Virus record (IMG/VR): IMGVR_UViG_3300035698_022190
Coordinates: 146,209 to 210,208 of that record
Reading direction: 5' to 3' (one strand)
Source: a virus
DNA: 64,000 bases
The position numbers and the translations under genes were made by a program. This document shows, one piece after another, positions 43,692-54,386 of the stretch. The notes below the pieces were generated by a model. The model did not search any database. It saw nothing but the letters and a program-made list of their open reading frames with translations, and was not told the origin of the DNA. The stretch's first letter is position 1; every line of letters starts with the position of its first letter.

Positions 43692-43988
43692 ATGAAATCA
43701 GTAACAGTAAAAGACTTGGATATTAAAAAAGACGAAAAGGTTGAGACCTTTTTGAACTCAGATAGTGTATTTAAAGAAGCTTCTAAAACATATGACCTAA
43801 AAACAGATATGGGCTGTGATAGCCTTTTTTGTGACTTATATGAAGAATGGAAGCCAGAATCTTTTAAACACATGCAAGAGAAAGTTGCAGAAACTTTTGA
43901 TAAAAAATTAGACACTTCTTTTGATCGATGAACTAATCGTTTATCTTTAGATAGAAATAAACTAACTCAACTTACTCAGAACAAATAA
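43692..43988 (+). CDS. hypothetical protein, 98 aa, one TGA-Trp
   Basis: Charged helical protein. The TGA at 43929 is read as Trp and the frame closes at TAA 19 codons later. Confidence 0.55.
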
Positions 43989-44018
43989 CCAAAATACGTA
44001 TGAAGTATTTAATGAACA

Positions 44019-44450
44019 TTGGCTAATGAAAAGTACCATGAGCATGGATACTCATATCTAACACAGAATCCTGACTTAATATTTTGGGATTACTCATACA
44101 ATATACATAAAAATAATAATGGCACACATTTTGATTTACGGCTCTATTGTCCCTCAGGAAGCTCAGTTGTCTATTCCTGGAGTGCACGAACGCATCTTTT
44201 GGACAAAAACAGGCCAATCCCACTTCGACGTACAAAGGACCACGATAGGTCGTGGCTAACTTTTGAAGGAGAATATATTTCAAATGCAGGTCATAAAAAT
44301 AGGATTAAAATAATTGAGCGTGACATGGCAGAACTTATAAATTTAGAAAAAGACGGTTTTACTTTTAAAACCACTCTACGTAAATTTAAAATTAAACATA
44401 TAAAGGGAAAACAGTATATGTTTGTGCCAATGGCGGGTCTTATAAAATAG
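44019..44450 (+). CDS. LigD phosphoesterase-like domain protein, 143 aa
   Basis: THFDLRLYCPSG near residue 36 and VYSWSAR near residue 50 match the same positions as in the fused ligase (QHFDLRIND, YSWALR), so this is a stand-alone relative of the 3'-phosphoesterase domain. The start is probably TTG 44019, since a TAA lies three codons upstream and no ATG follows for a long stretch. It could heal 3' ends for the phage ligase. Confidence 0.65.
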   Translation: MANEKYHEHGYSYLTQNPDLIFWDYSYNIHKNNNGTHFDLRLYCPSGSSVVYSWSARTHLLDKNRPIPLRRTKDHDRSWLTFEGEYISNAGHKNRIKIIERDMAELINLEKDGFTFKTTLRKFKIKHIKGKQYMFVPMAGLIK

Positions 44451-44457
44451 GATAAAA

Positions 44458-44874
44458 ATGCACAAAAATTTAGATAATCTACGACAAATAACTGAGAAGT
44501 TACCTGATATAAAAGAGTTATCAAGTCTAATTGCCTATGAGACTCCTACGGAAACCTGGTATAATTCTGAAAAAGGTGAAAAACTTTATGCTAAAATGTT
44601 GCACAACAATGGGTGTGGTGCTGCAGTTTTGTCTGAGATACCAAAAGGTACACGAATAAAACGTCATTCTCATGCTGCACCTGTTCGTGAATGGCTTATA
44701 GTTCTTAGCGGGGCTATTAAGTGTTTTAATGGCCAAATTGAAGGTAAAATTATAAAATGTGGTGAATCAATTTGTTTTGAAAGTGGGCAGCCCCACAGAG
44801 TTGAGGCACTGAAAAATACGGTATTATATGCAATAACGGTACCAGCAGATAAAGGATATCCCGATGGACGATAA
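44458..44874 (+). CDS. cupin-fold protein, 138 aa
   Basis: Cupin motif 1 is seen in GTRIKRHSHAAPVREWLIVLSG near residue 63 and motif 2 in GESICFESGQPHRV near residue 100, giving His/Glu metal ligands. Substrate unknown. Confidence 0.7.
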   Translation: MHKNLDNLRQITEKLPDIKELSSLIAYETPTETWYNSEKGEKLYAKMLHNNGCGAAVLSEIPKGTRIKRHSHAAPVREWLIVLSGAIKCFNGQIEGKIIKCGESICFESGQPHRVEALKNTVLYAITVPADKGYPDGR

Positions 44875-45106
44875 TAGATTGCAGTTCCCTGTGAAAATAA
44901 ATGGAGAGGGTGATTGAAAAAAATGAGGTATGCACGTTTTACTTGAGCTTGAGCGTAATGAAAAAACTCACGAAAAGTTAGGGACTAAGTTAGATAAAAT
45001 TCACGACGACTTATTAATGTTAAAAACTAAAGCAGCAGTATGGGGTTCTATGACAGGAACTTTATTTGGTGTTTTAGGAGCACTGTTAATGAAAACATAT
45101 GGATAA
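44864..45106 (+). CDS. XhlA/holin-like small membrane protein, 80 aa, two TGA-Trp
   Basis: A charged helical part (LELERNEKTHEKLGTKLDKI) precedes a single C-terminal TM helix, as in XhlA-type lysis proteins. Two TGAs within four codons (DWKKWG) are read as Trp. It overlaps the cupin gene. Confidence 0.5.
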
Positions 45107-45108
45107 TA

Positions 45109-45927
45109 ATGCAGCTTCCCTATATTAAATATTTAGAGACATTGGTAGCTGGTAGACTATCTCCTAGCGCCATACACGATAAACTTCTGCAGGTAAATTT
45201 AAATCTTCCTTTGCCCGCAGTTCAGGTAGTATATACCACCCTATCAGCCCAAAAACCAGAATATTTTACTGATAAAACTATGCCCCCAGATATGGACTGG
45301 CTTATTGATTTAGAAATTGATAAGATGTATGGCTATATGTTTAAGGTCAATGTTCCTACTGGAATACTTGGCGTTAGTGGGGCTTTTAATGTGGTGGACG
45401 ACCCACTTATGTATCGCCTTATTACATCCTTAGCGATGGCACGAATTACCAACGAAGATATAGAATTAATAGTAAACGGTAAGTATAATATATCATATGC
45501 GGCCGAAGATATACAAGAATTTTTACATTACTTTTTTAATGTAAAAGACTGAGATCTTTCTGAGAAAAAAGAGTATGTGGAAACTATACAGGACAAACAA
45601 TTAAAAAGCTCGTACAAACTTGCCCTCAAGGGTGATAAAGATTATTTAGTTTGAAAGCTAGGAGCAGCGCCGGAAAAAAGTTTCACTAGTATGTTACGAG
45701 ACATGATGACAGATTCATATTTTAATTTCAAAGAACGGTCACGAATTGAGCCAGAGTTAGCTCAAAAATGGGGTACTCTTGCAATTCGTTTAACAGATCG
45801 TTTAGAAAAATTAGAGAAAGAGACAGAAGAAAAGAAAAATCTTTTTGATGATGTCCGCTTTAAAATACAAGAAATGACGGGAGAAGAGGACAAAAAACGA
45901 CATTTATCGGAGATAGAAAATGAGTAA
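45109..45927 (+). CDS. hypothetical protein, possible small terminase, 272 aa, two TGA-Trp
   Basis: Helical protein with an acidic coiled C-terminus. It lies four genes before the large terminase, where a small subunit could be, but no clear DNA-binding motif is seen. I chose ATG 45109, which overlaps the previous stop, over a longer frame. Confidence 0.5.
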
Positions 45928-46177
45928 GTTTTTTAAAACAGCAGTTTCAATTGAATTGGTAGATCGTGCTGGTGTAGCAGCTGTAAGAAAAAGTAAAGCG
46001 GTTAAAACTTTAGTGAAGAAGAAAAAATATTTAGATCAAGCTTGAAGGTTTGAAGATGTTGTTAGACAAAAGCAATATAAAGCTTTTGAGAAGACCCATA
46101 ATGTAAAGCCAGGTCAGTACCATATGTCTTATCAGGGCAAAGCATGAAAAGCCTTAACAGGATCTTCAATAGCATAA
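45920..46177 (+). CDS. basic hypothetical protein, 85 aa, two TGA-Trp
   Basis: Lys-rich helical protein whose frame contains two TGAs. The start overlaps the previous gene and the next begins two bases after its TAA. Confidence 0.55.
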
Positions 46178-46178
46178 A

Positions 46179-46976
46179 ATGTTCAATTTTTCTAAAATAG
46201 CAGGTTTATTAGATAAACCACAAAACCAACTGGCAGTGGATGTTTGGGATTCTAAGAAAAAACTTATACCACAACTAAAAGAGCATATACTTACAGAACT
46301 ATTCAAAATTTTACCAAAAAAGATAGTTAAGGCTGTTTATATTATTGGATCTATAACTGGATGGAAATACACCGATACCTCCGATATCGACATAAATGTA
46401 CACATCGACCCATTCGACGAAACAATGGATAAACAAAAATTAACCGGAGCAGTAAATGGTTTCTTGGGACTGGGTGGACGCCATCCTGTCAATTTCTTTG
46501 TGCAGCCATACAGAGAAGATACAGACTGGCAGGATGCTATGTTCGGTGTTTATGAAGCCCTAACAGACAAATGGATTAATGAGCCACCACAACGCTCAAC
46601 GGTTCGAGACCCAAAAAAACAGTTTGATGACGAAATAATTATGGCTAAAGCTGAAGCCAGAAGATTTGAAAGAAAAATTATAAAAGTTAAAAACGATTAT
46701 AAAAAGCTAAAAAACGTTTGTGTTTGTCCAGCACGTAGCTGGGAAATGGTATATTACCGTAGACAGCTCAAGCGTAACCTAATAAGAGATTTTCGTGATC
46801 TAGTGCGATTTGTAGATCGTGTAGAAAAAAACCGGAAAATGGTATATAGTGTTGGTTGGGGAGTGCCCCGACGCAATTACTATAATATAGTATTTAAATA
46901 TATTGAACATGGACCTAACGGAGATTTCTTCAAAAAACTACAACCACTCAATGTTGATGAAAAATTCATCCTATAA
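46179..46976 (+). CDS. nucleotidyltransferase-fold protein, 265 aa
   Basis: GSITGWKYTDTSDIDINVHID near residue 50 is the Pol-beta superfamily GS-x-DID signature, with a further Asp expected near residue 110. The C-terminal half is helical and basic. It may be a nucleotide-adding toxin-like or RNA-modifying enzyme; the substrate is not evident. Confidence 0.7.
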   Translation: MFNFSKIAGLLDKPQNQLAVDVWDSKKKLIPQLKEHILTELFKILPKKIVKAVYIIGSITGWKYTDTSDIDINVHIDPFDETMDKQKLTGAVNGFLGLGGRHPVNFFVQPYREDTDWQDAMFGVYEALTDKWINEPPQRSTVRDPKKQFDDEIIMAKAEARRFERKIIKVKNDYKKLKNVCVCPARSWEMVYYRRQLKRNLIRDFRDLVRFVDRVEKNRKMVYSVGWGVPRRNYYNIVFKYIEHGPNGDFFKKLQPLNVDEKFIL

Positions 46977-47211
46977 AAAATACACGACCACTAAAAAAGA
47001 CGACGACAGACCACAAGATTTTGGACTAAAAGTCCATGTACATTATAACGATATTGGTGCAGTTGATGGGGCCTTACGAAGGCTTCGTAAACGTATGGAT
47101 ACAGAACTGGTTATGGAAGAATTTTATGAGCACACTTATTTTACAAAAAAAAGTACAAAAATACGTGAAAGTAGAAAAAGAAGCAAACATTTAGCTGGAT
47201 ATAAAAAATAA
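46951..47211 (+). CDS. ribosomal protein bS21-like, 86 aa
   Basis: The middle matches the bS21 order: V-H-x5 then GALRRLRKRMDTELVMEEF, YEHTYF, and a basic tail with KSTKIRESRKRSKH, equivalent to ALRRFKR...EFYEKP..KRK. bS21 binds 30S near the anti-Shine-Dalgarno site. The start is uncertain (ATG 46951 or 46957), inside the end of the nucleotidyltransferase gene. Confidence 0.6.
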   Translation: MLMKNSSYKKYTTTKKDDDRPQDFGLKVHVHYNDIGAVDGALRRLRKRMDTELVMEEFYEHTYFTKKSTKIRESRKRSKHLAGYKK

Positions 47212-47214
47212 TTA

Positions 47215-49884
47215 ATGTCGGATAAAAAAACTTTAGAGCTGCGTAGAAGCGATTTTGCGGAGAACTTTTTATACTTAGATGGTAGTTCATTTTCTTTAGA
47301 TGACTATCCACATATGCGTGCAATCTACAATGAGTCTGCAAAAAACATTGTTTTAAAGTTCAGTAGACAGACTGCAAAATCAACCACGTTGGCAAACATA
47401 ATGGTTGCGAACAGTGCGCTTATTCCCCATTTCCGAACACTTTATGTAGCGCCGACCGTTGATCAAACAAAAGTTTTCTCACGAGATCGTGTGTCCCCAG
47501 TATTGGAAACTTCTCCTTTAATGAAGCAACACTATATTAATAGTGCAATGCCTCAAAACGTTTTTATGAAGCAGCTTCTAAATTATAGCAAGATGTACCT
47601 TCGATATGCGCTTCTCTCAGCAGATCACCTCAGAGGATATTGCCAAACGGAGTCAGCTGAATATAATACCTTGCGTGGTTGGTTACCTGTGAATAGACTT
47701 ACAACAGATGATTATGTTTTAACAAAAAATGAAGAAACAGGCGAATTACAATATCAAAAACCTACAGATATTATTATAGACGATTATGATGGACCTATAC
47801 AGATTTACAAAACTCGTGGTAAACCTATTTTAGAAGTTACACCAAAACATCGAATTCACGCATCAATTTTAAAGCAAAAACATGTTGGAGCTCCTTACGG
47901 ATCAAAATGGACTACTGATAATAGATCTTATCAAATGCAAGATAAGAATTTCAGAATGGGTATAGGGGAGCAAGATGAAATCTTTTTTAAAGATGCTTCC
48001 CCTAAATATTTTGAGTTGCCTGGTTTAAAAACTAATATAAAAGCAAATGGGCTTCCCTACGCTAATGGAAAAATTAGAGAGTTTCCTAGTATTAAGTTGC
48101 CTATAAAAGAGTTTATGATTTTTATGGGCTGATGGCTTTCTGAGGGATGAACGAGTTTAGATAAGTGTAACTTAGGTGTAGCACAAGATAAAAAACACAA
48201 TTTAGAATATTGAAATGAAATAAAATCTATTTTTGACAAGTTATTTAAAAATAAATATACACTTGGAAAGGACAATATGTGTTTTAATTTAAATAGTGAA
48301 TGACGCACTCTTTATGAATATCTAAAGCCTTTAGGTAAATCTGGCGATAAGTATATTCCCAGAGAATTATTAACATATATAAAGTATCTTCCTGGCCTTT
48401 TAAATGCACTCTACAAAGGAGATGGCGATAATCCTTCTGTTCAAAAATTAAACCAAAAAGAGTATTTACGTTTAAATACTAAATCTAAAAAATTAGCAGA
48501 CACGACACAAGAAGCATGACTGCGTCTAGGTAAACTTGCAACTATAAACCACAGAGATCGTGAGTTCGGAAGGATATATACTGTTGAAGTGAAAACCTTA
48601 ACATATGTTAATTTTCTTTTTAATAAATATAAAAAAAATAAAGAGACACAATTCGAAGAAATTAAATATAAGGGTAAAATTTATTGTGTAACAGTGCCAA
48701 ACGGGAATTTTGTTACAAGACATGCCGTTACAAAATTACCTTTAGTTACTGGCAACTCAGCTGATTTTAATTTGTTTGACGAGGCACAAGATTTAAAACA
48801 AGATATTATTCCTGTTGTACAGGAAACTATGTCAAGATCCTTATATAAGCGGTCACTATATTCAGGAACACCAAAACGTACTAAAGGCACCTTAGCTGAT
48901 TTGTGGTACATGTCTTCTCAAAATGAATATATGTTAAAGTGTCCGCACTGCAATCATTGAAATCTTTTAGATGAAAAAAATATTGGCCCATACTTTTTAG
49001 TTTGTAATAATCCTCAATGTGAAAAGGAGCTTCGCCCAGAATCAGCACAAGGAGAATGGGTTTCCACCTATTCAAATTTAAGTGACAAACCTAATTTAGA
49101 AGGATACAGGGTTTGTTTATTACATTTTGCAACAGCCCCTTGGGTAAGCTGAGAAAAAGATGTAATGGGCAAAATGAAGACTTACTCAAAAGCTGCCTTT
49201 TATAATGAAGTTCTTGCTTTAGAATATGATCATGGAGTTGCCCCAATTACAAGAAGTGAGGTTATGGCATGTGCAGATACAGATTGGCCCATGCAAGAGG
49301 AGCCCACAGCTTTAGATAAATCTTATAAGTCTGTAATGGGCATTGACTATGGACCTGTAAATTCAACTAACTCTTATACAGTAGTCAGCGTAGTACAGCT
49401 TCGCGGTGATGGAAAATTTTACAATGTTTTTAGTAAAAGATTTGTGGGTAAAGATGCTGATTACGCTTTTATACACGATGAGATACCAAAGCTAATGAAT
49501 AAATGGGATTGTGATATTTTAGCAGCTGACTATGGAATGGGAGAAGCACCAAATAGCGAGATTCAAAAACGTATAGGTAATAAAGCTGTTATTGCTTTCC
49601 AGCACAATGCAGCACAAAAAGATAAAATGCGCTGAAATAAGGCTATGCCGGCATATACGTTAAATAGAAATCAAGCAATGAATGATATTTTTAGTTTAAT
49701 AAAACAACAAAAGATTGTATTCCCAAGATGGGAAGAGTCTCAGACTTTTCTAGAAGATATTTTAAATATTCAAACAGAATATAATGAAGAATTAGGCAAA
49801 AGTAAATATATTAATGTTGGACCAGATGACTTTTTGCACGCAACTTTGTTTGCAATTTTGTCCGCCCAAATGGCGTATGTTTAA
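47215..49884 (+). CDS. terL: terminase large subunit with intein, 889 aa precursor
   Basis: DNA-packaging ATPase/nuclease. Walker A variant SRQTAKST (residues 50-57), then Walker B FNLFDEAQD directly after the intein, a CPHC zinc-like pair near residue 579, and the nuclease acidic residues in MGIDYG near 706 and DYGMG near 773. Eight in-frame TGAs are read as Trp, five inside the intein and three in the C-extein. Spliced length is 517 aa, normal for TerL. Ends at TAA. Confidence 0.9.
47641..48756 (+). other. intein with LAGLIDADG endonuclease in TerL
   Basis: Starts at Cys143 and ends in Gly-Asn before Ser515, 372 residues. A Hint-type N-block (TDDYVLTKNEETGELQYQ), a TPKHRIHAS block B-like segment and a VPNGNFVTRHAV C-block are visible. 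LAGLIDADG helices are FMGWWLSEGWT and LLNALYKGDGD. The penultimate residue is Gly instead of the usual His. It interrupts the extein just before Walker B. Confidence 0.8.
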
Positions 49885-49912
49885 CCTAAGTGTAAAAAAA
49901 ATAAAAAACTAC

Positions 49913-49941
49913 TTGACAAAATAAGATAAGGAGACTATATT
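49913..49941 (+). promoter_or_regulatory. TTG-N20-TATATT promoter
   Basis: TTGACA at 49913 and TATATT at 49936, five bases before ATG 49947. Confidence 0.65.
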
Positions 49942-49946
49942 AAGTT

Positions 49947-50975
49947 ATGTTTACTGCACACGATTTGGACAGTCTGGGCAAAAAACTTTCTCAAGATTAT
50001 ACCGAACATAAGATCGAATTAACAGACAATTTGGCAAAGACGGCTACGGCACAAGGATTAAATCAATATCAGACGAGCCGTGTCGCAGAAGCAGCCAATG
50101 TTGAATCTTATTTAGTATTAATGAAGACGGCAGAAGATAAATATATCGACTTCCCCTTAGCAAATGCTAAAAAAGCTTTCGAACTCAGTCAGGGTCTTGA
50201 AAAAGAAGCCTCATCTGTCGTTTCCAACGATTATCAAAGACCTCTTGTTGAGGTTACTATACCAGAAGTATTCAACAAATTTGCAAGCTTAGAGGGGATA
50301 GAACGATCAGAAGATCAGGCAATTCCTAAAAGTGAAAGTGAATGACGTAAAGAAGCTTCTGATTATAAGGGCACTGTCCAGTTTTTAAAAGATGCCTTAT
50401 ATGAAGCTAGTGCCTCCTTTGAAACAAATTATTTAGATTTAAAGTATCACACAAAACAAGCTATGCTCCAAAATACATCGTTTGCAGATATAAAAAACAT
50501 TGTTTGTGTTGCATCCAATCCAATAGGCGAGCCTCTAAGTGACCAAATTCACACTGATTTGAAAGATGATTTAAAATTTCATGATTTCGAAAAAGAAGCT
50601 GAACACCACACATCTCCAAACCCAGAGTCCAAAATTTTTAAGAGTGCTTTAAAAACAGCCGAAAGTATTAAACGACACGAAGATATAGCGAATGCCATAG
50701 AGCATTACATCAATAAATATGAAACTCTCACGAAAGAAGCTGGTTTCAAAATACCTCAGATTATAAAAAGAGACCCTATTACCAGGACCGGTAAAGCCTT
50801 AAAAGGTTTTCTCAATTTTCCAGCCAATCATCCTATAGGTGCTGTAGCATTACCGGGAATGGTTGGAACTTACTTCTATGGAAAATCAAAAGGTAAAAAA
50901 GAACAGGGCGCTTTCTTAGCACAGGGCTATGCAAAATTAGGTCCTACAAAAAATCAACAAAAAATATTTAGGTAG
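49947..50975 (+). CDS. hypothetical structural protein, 342 aa, one TGA-Trp
   Basis: Helical, acidic, with a weak hydrophobic segment near residue 290. It lies between terminase and protease, where a portal or its partner might be expected, but it is shorter than a typical portal and has no recognised signature. TGA at 50343 reads as Trp. Confidence 0.55.
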
Positions 50976-50984
50976 ATAATCAGT

Positions 50985-51470
50985 ATGATAAATTTGAAAG
51001 ATTTAAAAGGTTATTCTAAAAGTCCATTAGCAGTTGGTGCTATGATGGCGGCCGGCCTAACAATAAGTGCTAAAGCTATTGATGAAATAATTGCTTATGT
51101 AAAAGAGCGAAATATAAAAGCAAAAAGTACAAAATATTATGCAGAAATGTTAAACGCTCATCCAGAATTAAAAAAAGAGAAACCTATTGTAGTAGCACGA
51201 TACTGGGCTTCTCTTTATCATTTTGCTCCTTACATGGCACAAGATCCGTTAGCAGCTGGCGCTTTTATAAGACAGTCTTTAGCTAGAGGTCTTCCAGAAG
51301 AGTTTGGTGGTCCAGCTCCAGATACTTACAGTACTTTAACTGGTATAAATGAAAGTATCTTAAAAGCTAAAGGACAAAGTCCAGCAGGAATGGCGATGAG
51401 TGCTGGTTCTGCACGTGACACATTTGCTAACCAAGTAATTAAAGATTACATGGGTGCTAATAATAATTAA
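50985..51470 (+). CDS. hypothetical structural protein, 161 aa
   Basis: Helical protein with conserved-looking aromatic and Pro patterns (ARYWASLYHFAPYMAQDPLA). Unassigned; in the head gene block. Confidence 0.6.
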   Translation: MINLKDLKGYSKSPLAVGAMMAAGLTISAKAIDEIIAYVKERNIKAKSTKYYAEMLNAHPELKKEKPIVVARYWASLYHFAPYMAQDPLAAGAFIRQSLARGLPEEFGGPAPDTYSTLTGINESILKAKGQSPAGMAMSAGSARDTFANQVIKDYMGANNN

Positions 51471-54371
51471 ATGATTGAAAAAACCCTAAATTATATTTAC
51501 GGTGATAATGACACGGAAGTCTTCTCTGTTATGGATAATAACATGGAGAAGCGCGCGTCGTACTCATCAGAGGTTCAAGACTATCTTGATAAGTTAGCTG
51601 AGTCTCCCGATAAGACGTATGCGCTCGTAAACGCATTGTCAGCAGGTGAATATTATGGGTCTAATCGTAATGGTGACTACTTCCCCGAAAAGGCACTAAA
51701 AGATTATCACAAAACATTTGAAGCTTTAGGGCATGTATATACCCACCATGTAAATAAAGATCCAAAGAAATCCTTAGGTTCAGTAAAATTTGCTCATTAT
51801 AATCCAACTATGAAAAGGGTTGAACTGGTTCTAGAATTAGATAATGCTAAAGCTAAGCCAGTTATTGAGCGCCTTGATAAAGGGGAACTGCCAGCAGTCA
51901 GTATGGGTTGCTTTCAAGCTGGTGTAAATATTATACTTAGCGATTTTTCAAAAAAACCCATTGAGGATATTCAAGTTGGCGACGAAGTACTAACACATAC
52001 AGGGGAAATACATAAAGTAACTGAATTGCATCCAAGAGATTATGCGGGAATAATGTATACTATTAATCCTGTGGGTAAATATAGGCCTTCAATTACGGCG
52101 ACCAAAGAGCATCCGTGGCTTGTAATTGAGCCAGACAAGTTTTTTGAAAAAGACGAAAAAGCTCGATTAAGACGAAGAAAAAAACTTTCGTTAGCTGACG
52201 CTGTATGAAAAGTATCTGAAGATTTATCTACACAAGACCACCTTTTAATTCCAAAACCTAAGAACGCGGACGTGATTGACATGCCTGTAGCAAAGGCTAA
52301 GCTTTTAGGGTGGTATTTAGCAGAAGGCCACACACATATTAAAGATAATGGAGTTGAATTTACGGTAAACAGGGCAGACCAAATAGTTAAAGATATAGAC
52401 TCTGTTTTAAAAACCTTAGGCTTACCAGAAACAGTAGTTATGGCACATAATGTTTCTAAAGAAGCTTTACGGCTAATAGTTTTCTCTGCAGATTTAAAAA
52501 AAGATGTTTTATATTATTGTGGAAAGTATAGTCATAAAAAAAGATTACATAGAAAAGTTTTTTATTGGAGTGATGAAGCTAAATTAGCATTTCTAGGTGC
52601 GTATATTTCTGGAGATGGTTTTTTTCACGAAAATCAAGCATATATTAGTTCTTGTAATCGTGAACTTTTAGAACAAATTCAGTGGCTTGGTTTTTCTTTA
52701 GGAATAAACTCAACACTTGGAAAAAATGAACACAAAGCAGGAAATGGTTTTTCTTTTGAAGATACAACAGAGTATATTTTAAGGTTTAGAGGAACACATA
52801 ATAGTATACTATCTAAGTATGCTGAAAAAATTTCAACTGTAAATAAGCAAGCAGTTGGTGGCAAAGGTGGACCTTTTGAATATGAAAATTTTTATCTTTT
52901 AGCCATTGAAGAAATAAAAGGAAATGAATATACAGGTCCTGTATATAATTTTGAAGTAGATGTAGATAATTCTTATGTGGTAGAACAATATGCAGTACAT
53001 AACTGTAGAGTTCCAAAAGATACATGTAGTATATGTGGAAACGAAGCAACAAAAATCGCAAATTATTGCGAACATTTAAAAAACAACATGAACAAAGTAA
53101 TGCCAAATGGTAAAAAGGTTTATGCTATAAATAACCAACCGAAGTTTTTTGACATTAGTGTAGTAACAATCCCAGCCGAAAAGACAGCTAGTTTTATTAA
53201 AAGAATATCTAGTAAAATTAAAGCATCTTTTGCCAAATCAGCAAATGAAATAGATGTCCCATTAACGTGGGCGCAAAGCATTGCAAAAACAGCATCGCTG
53301 GAAACACAAGCAGATATTAAAAAGAAAATAGACGTAAAATTAGATGCGGTTTCTGAAGACCCAAAGAAGTTAATCTTACTGTCACAAAAAAGGTTATCTA
53401 AAGAAACTATTGAAAAGCTATCTGAACATCCATTGGGCGAAGTATTGTCCACTTTAATTGGTTTACGAATAGTACCCGTTAAAGAAGATTTTCAAAAATT
53501 AGCTTTATATAGTATGGGGAAAGCAGAGGGTGCGGAAGAGTTAGCTGAAGCAAAAGTATGTTTTGAAGTTAATCCTAAATTACGTCCTATAATACCTGCA
53601 GACGTTTCTCTTGATTATTTTAATGAAAAAATTGCCGGGTTGTTAATAGAGGATTTGCCTGGAATGGCTTTAACAAAGCCTAATATAATCTCACGCAGCT
53701 TTTATAAAGCAGCACAAGTGGGATTTACAGAGCCAATCGCTACATCGGAGGAATTAAATCAGGCTTTTCCTGAAAAATCCAAACGTGAACGGAGCATGAT
53801 TAGCAAAGTTTTCTTTGGCCAACAAGAAGATCCAAAACTTAATTCTGTTAAAAGCCCAATAATTCCTTTAGGAGTATTGGGTAGTCTATATTACGGGTAT
53901 ATAAAAACATTTAACAATGTTAATACAGGAGAGTTTAAGAAGTTTTTAGCGCGACATCCATGAGTATTTACAGCTATGTTAGGTACCGCAGCCGGTGCGT
54001 CTATATTAGCTCAGAAGCGCGCTCACGGAATACATGCTTTAGATAAGCAGGCAGGATTAGTAGAGAATGCGGGACACGTGATAGGTGGTTTACTTATTAC
54101 AGTTCCAGGTTCTTATTATGCTGCTTCGTTCCCAGAACAAAAAGCACAGCAGGGGATTCCAATCTCATCTAGTCAGAATTTTTTGAGAAAACATCCCGCA
54201 CTTGTTGCTTTAGGCGCGTCCATTCTTGGCGTAACCGGAATTGGAACAGTGACTAAACAAATGAATAAATTAAAAACTTTGAATTCTAACTGACTTAAGT
54301 TTGCCAGCGTTCTAAATCGTTTAGACGAGGAAGCTTTAAATGTTATTTATAAGGATTTAATCATAAACTAA
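51471..54371 (+). CDS. prohead protease-like protein with intein, 966 aa precursor
   Basis: The extein N-part resembles giant-phage prohead proteases: NRNGDYFPEKAL near residue 66, a VYTHHVNKDPKKS segment near residue 90 (catalytic His candidate) and AVSMG near residue 142 (Ser candidate). The C-part begins with CRVPKDTCSICG and YCEHL cysteines. Three TGAs (52206, 53961, 54291) are read as Trp, the last two in a C-terminal membrane-like tail. The spliced protein is 601 aa, long for a protease alone, so a fused second domain is likely. Confidence 0.7.
51909..53003 (+). other. intein with LAGLIDADG endonuclease in the protease
   Basis: Starts at Cys147 and ends in His-Asn before Cys512, 365 residues. 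Blocks seen: IEDIQVGDEVLTHTGE, TATKEHPWLV, LLGWYLAEGHT and FLGAYISGDGFF (LAGLIDADG helices), and VYNFEVDVDNSYVV before the terminal HN. It splits the SMG-C motif next to the presumed nucleophile. One TGA codes Trp inside it. Confidence 0.9.
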
Positions 54372-54386
54372 CGGAGGTATTACACA

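Noticed and set aside
51909-53003. Group I intron instead of intein
   Set aside because: The frame stays open throughout and protein splicing blocks with Cys start and His-Asn/Cys end are present.
30947-54371. Many adjacent same-frame fragments could be pseudogenes or sequencing errors
   Set aside because: Every break is TGA at a Trp-compatible site, frames never shift, and TAA/TAG never interrupt them.
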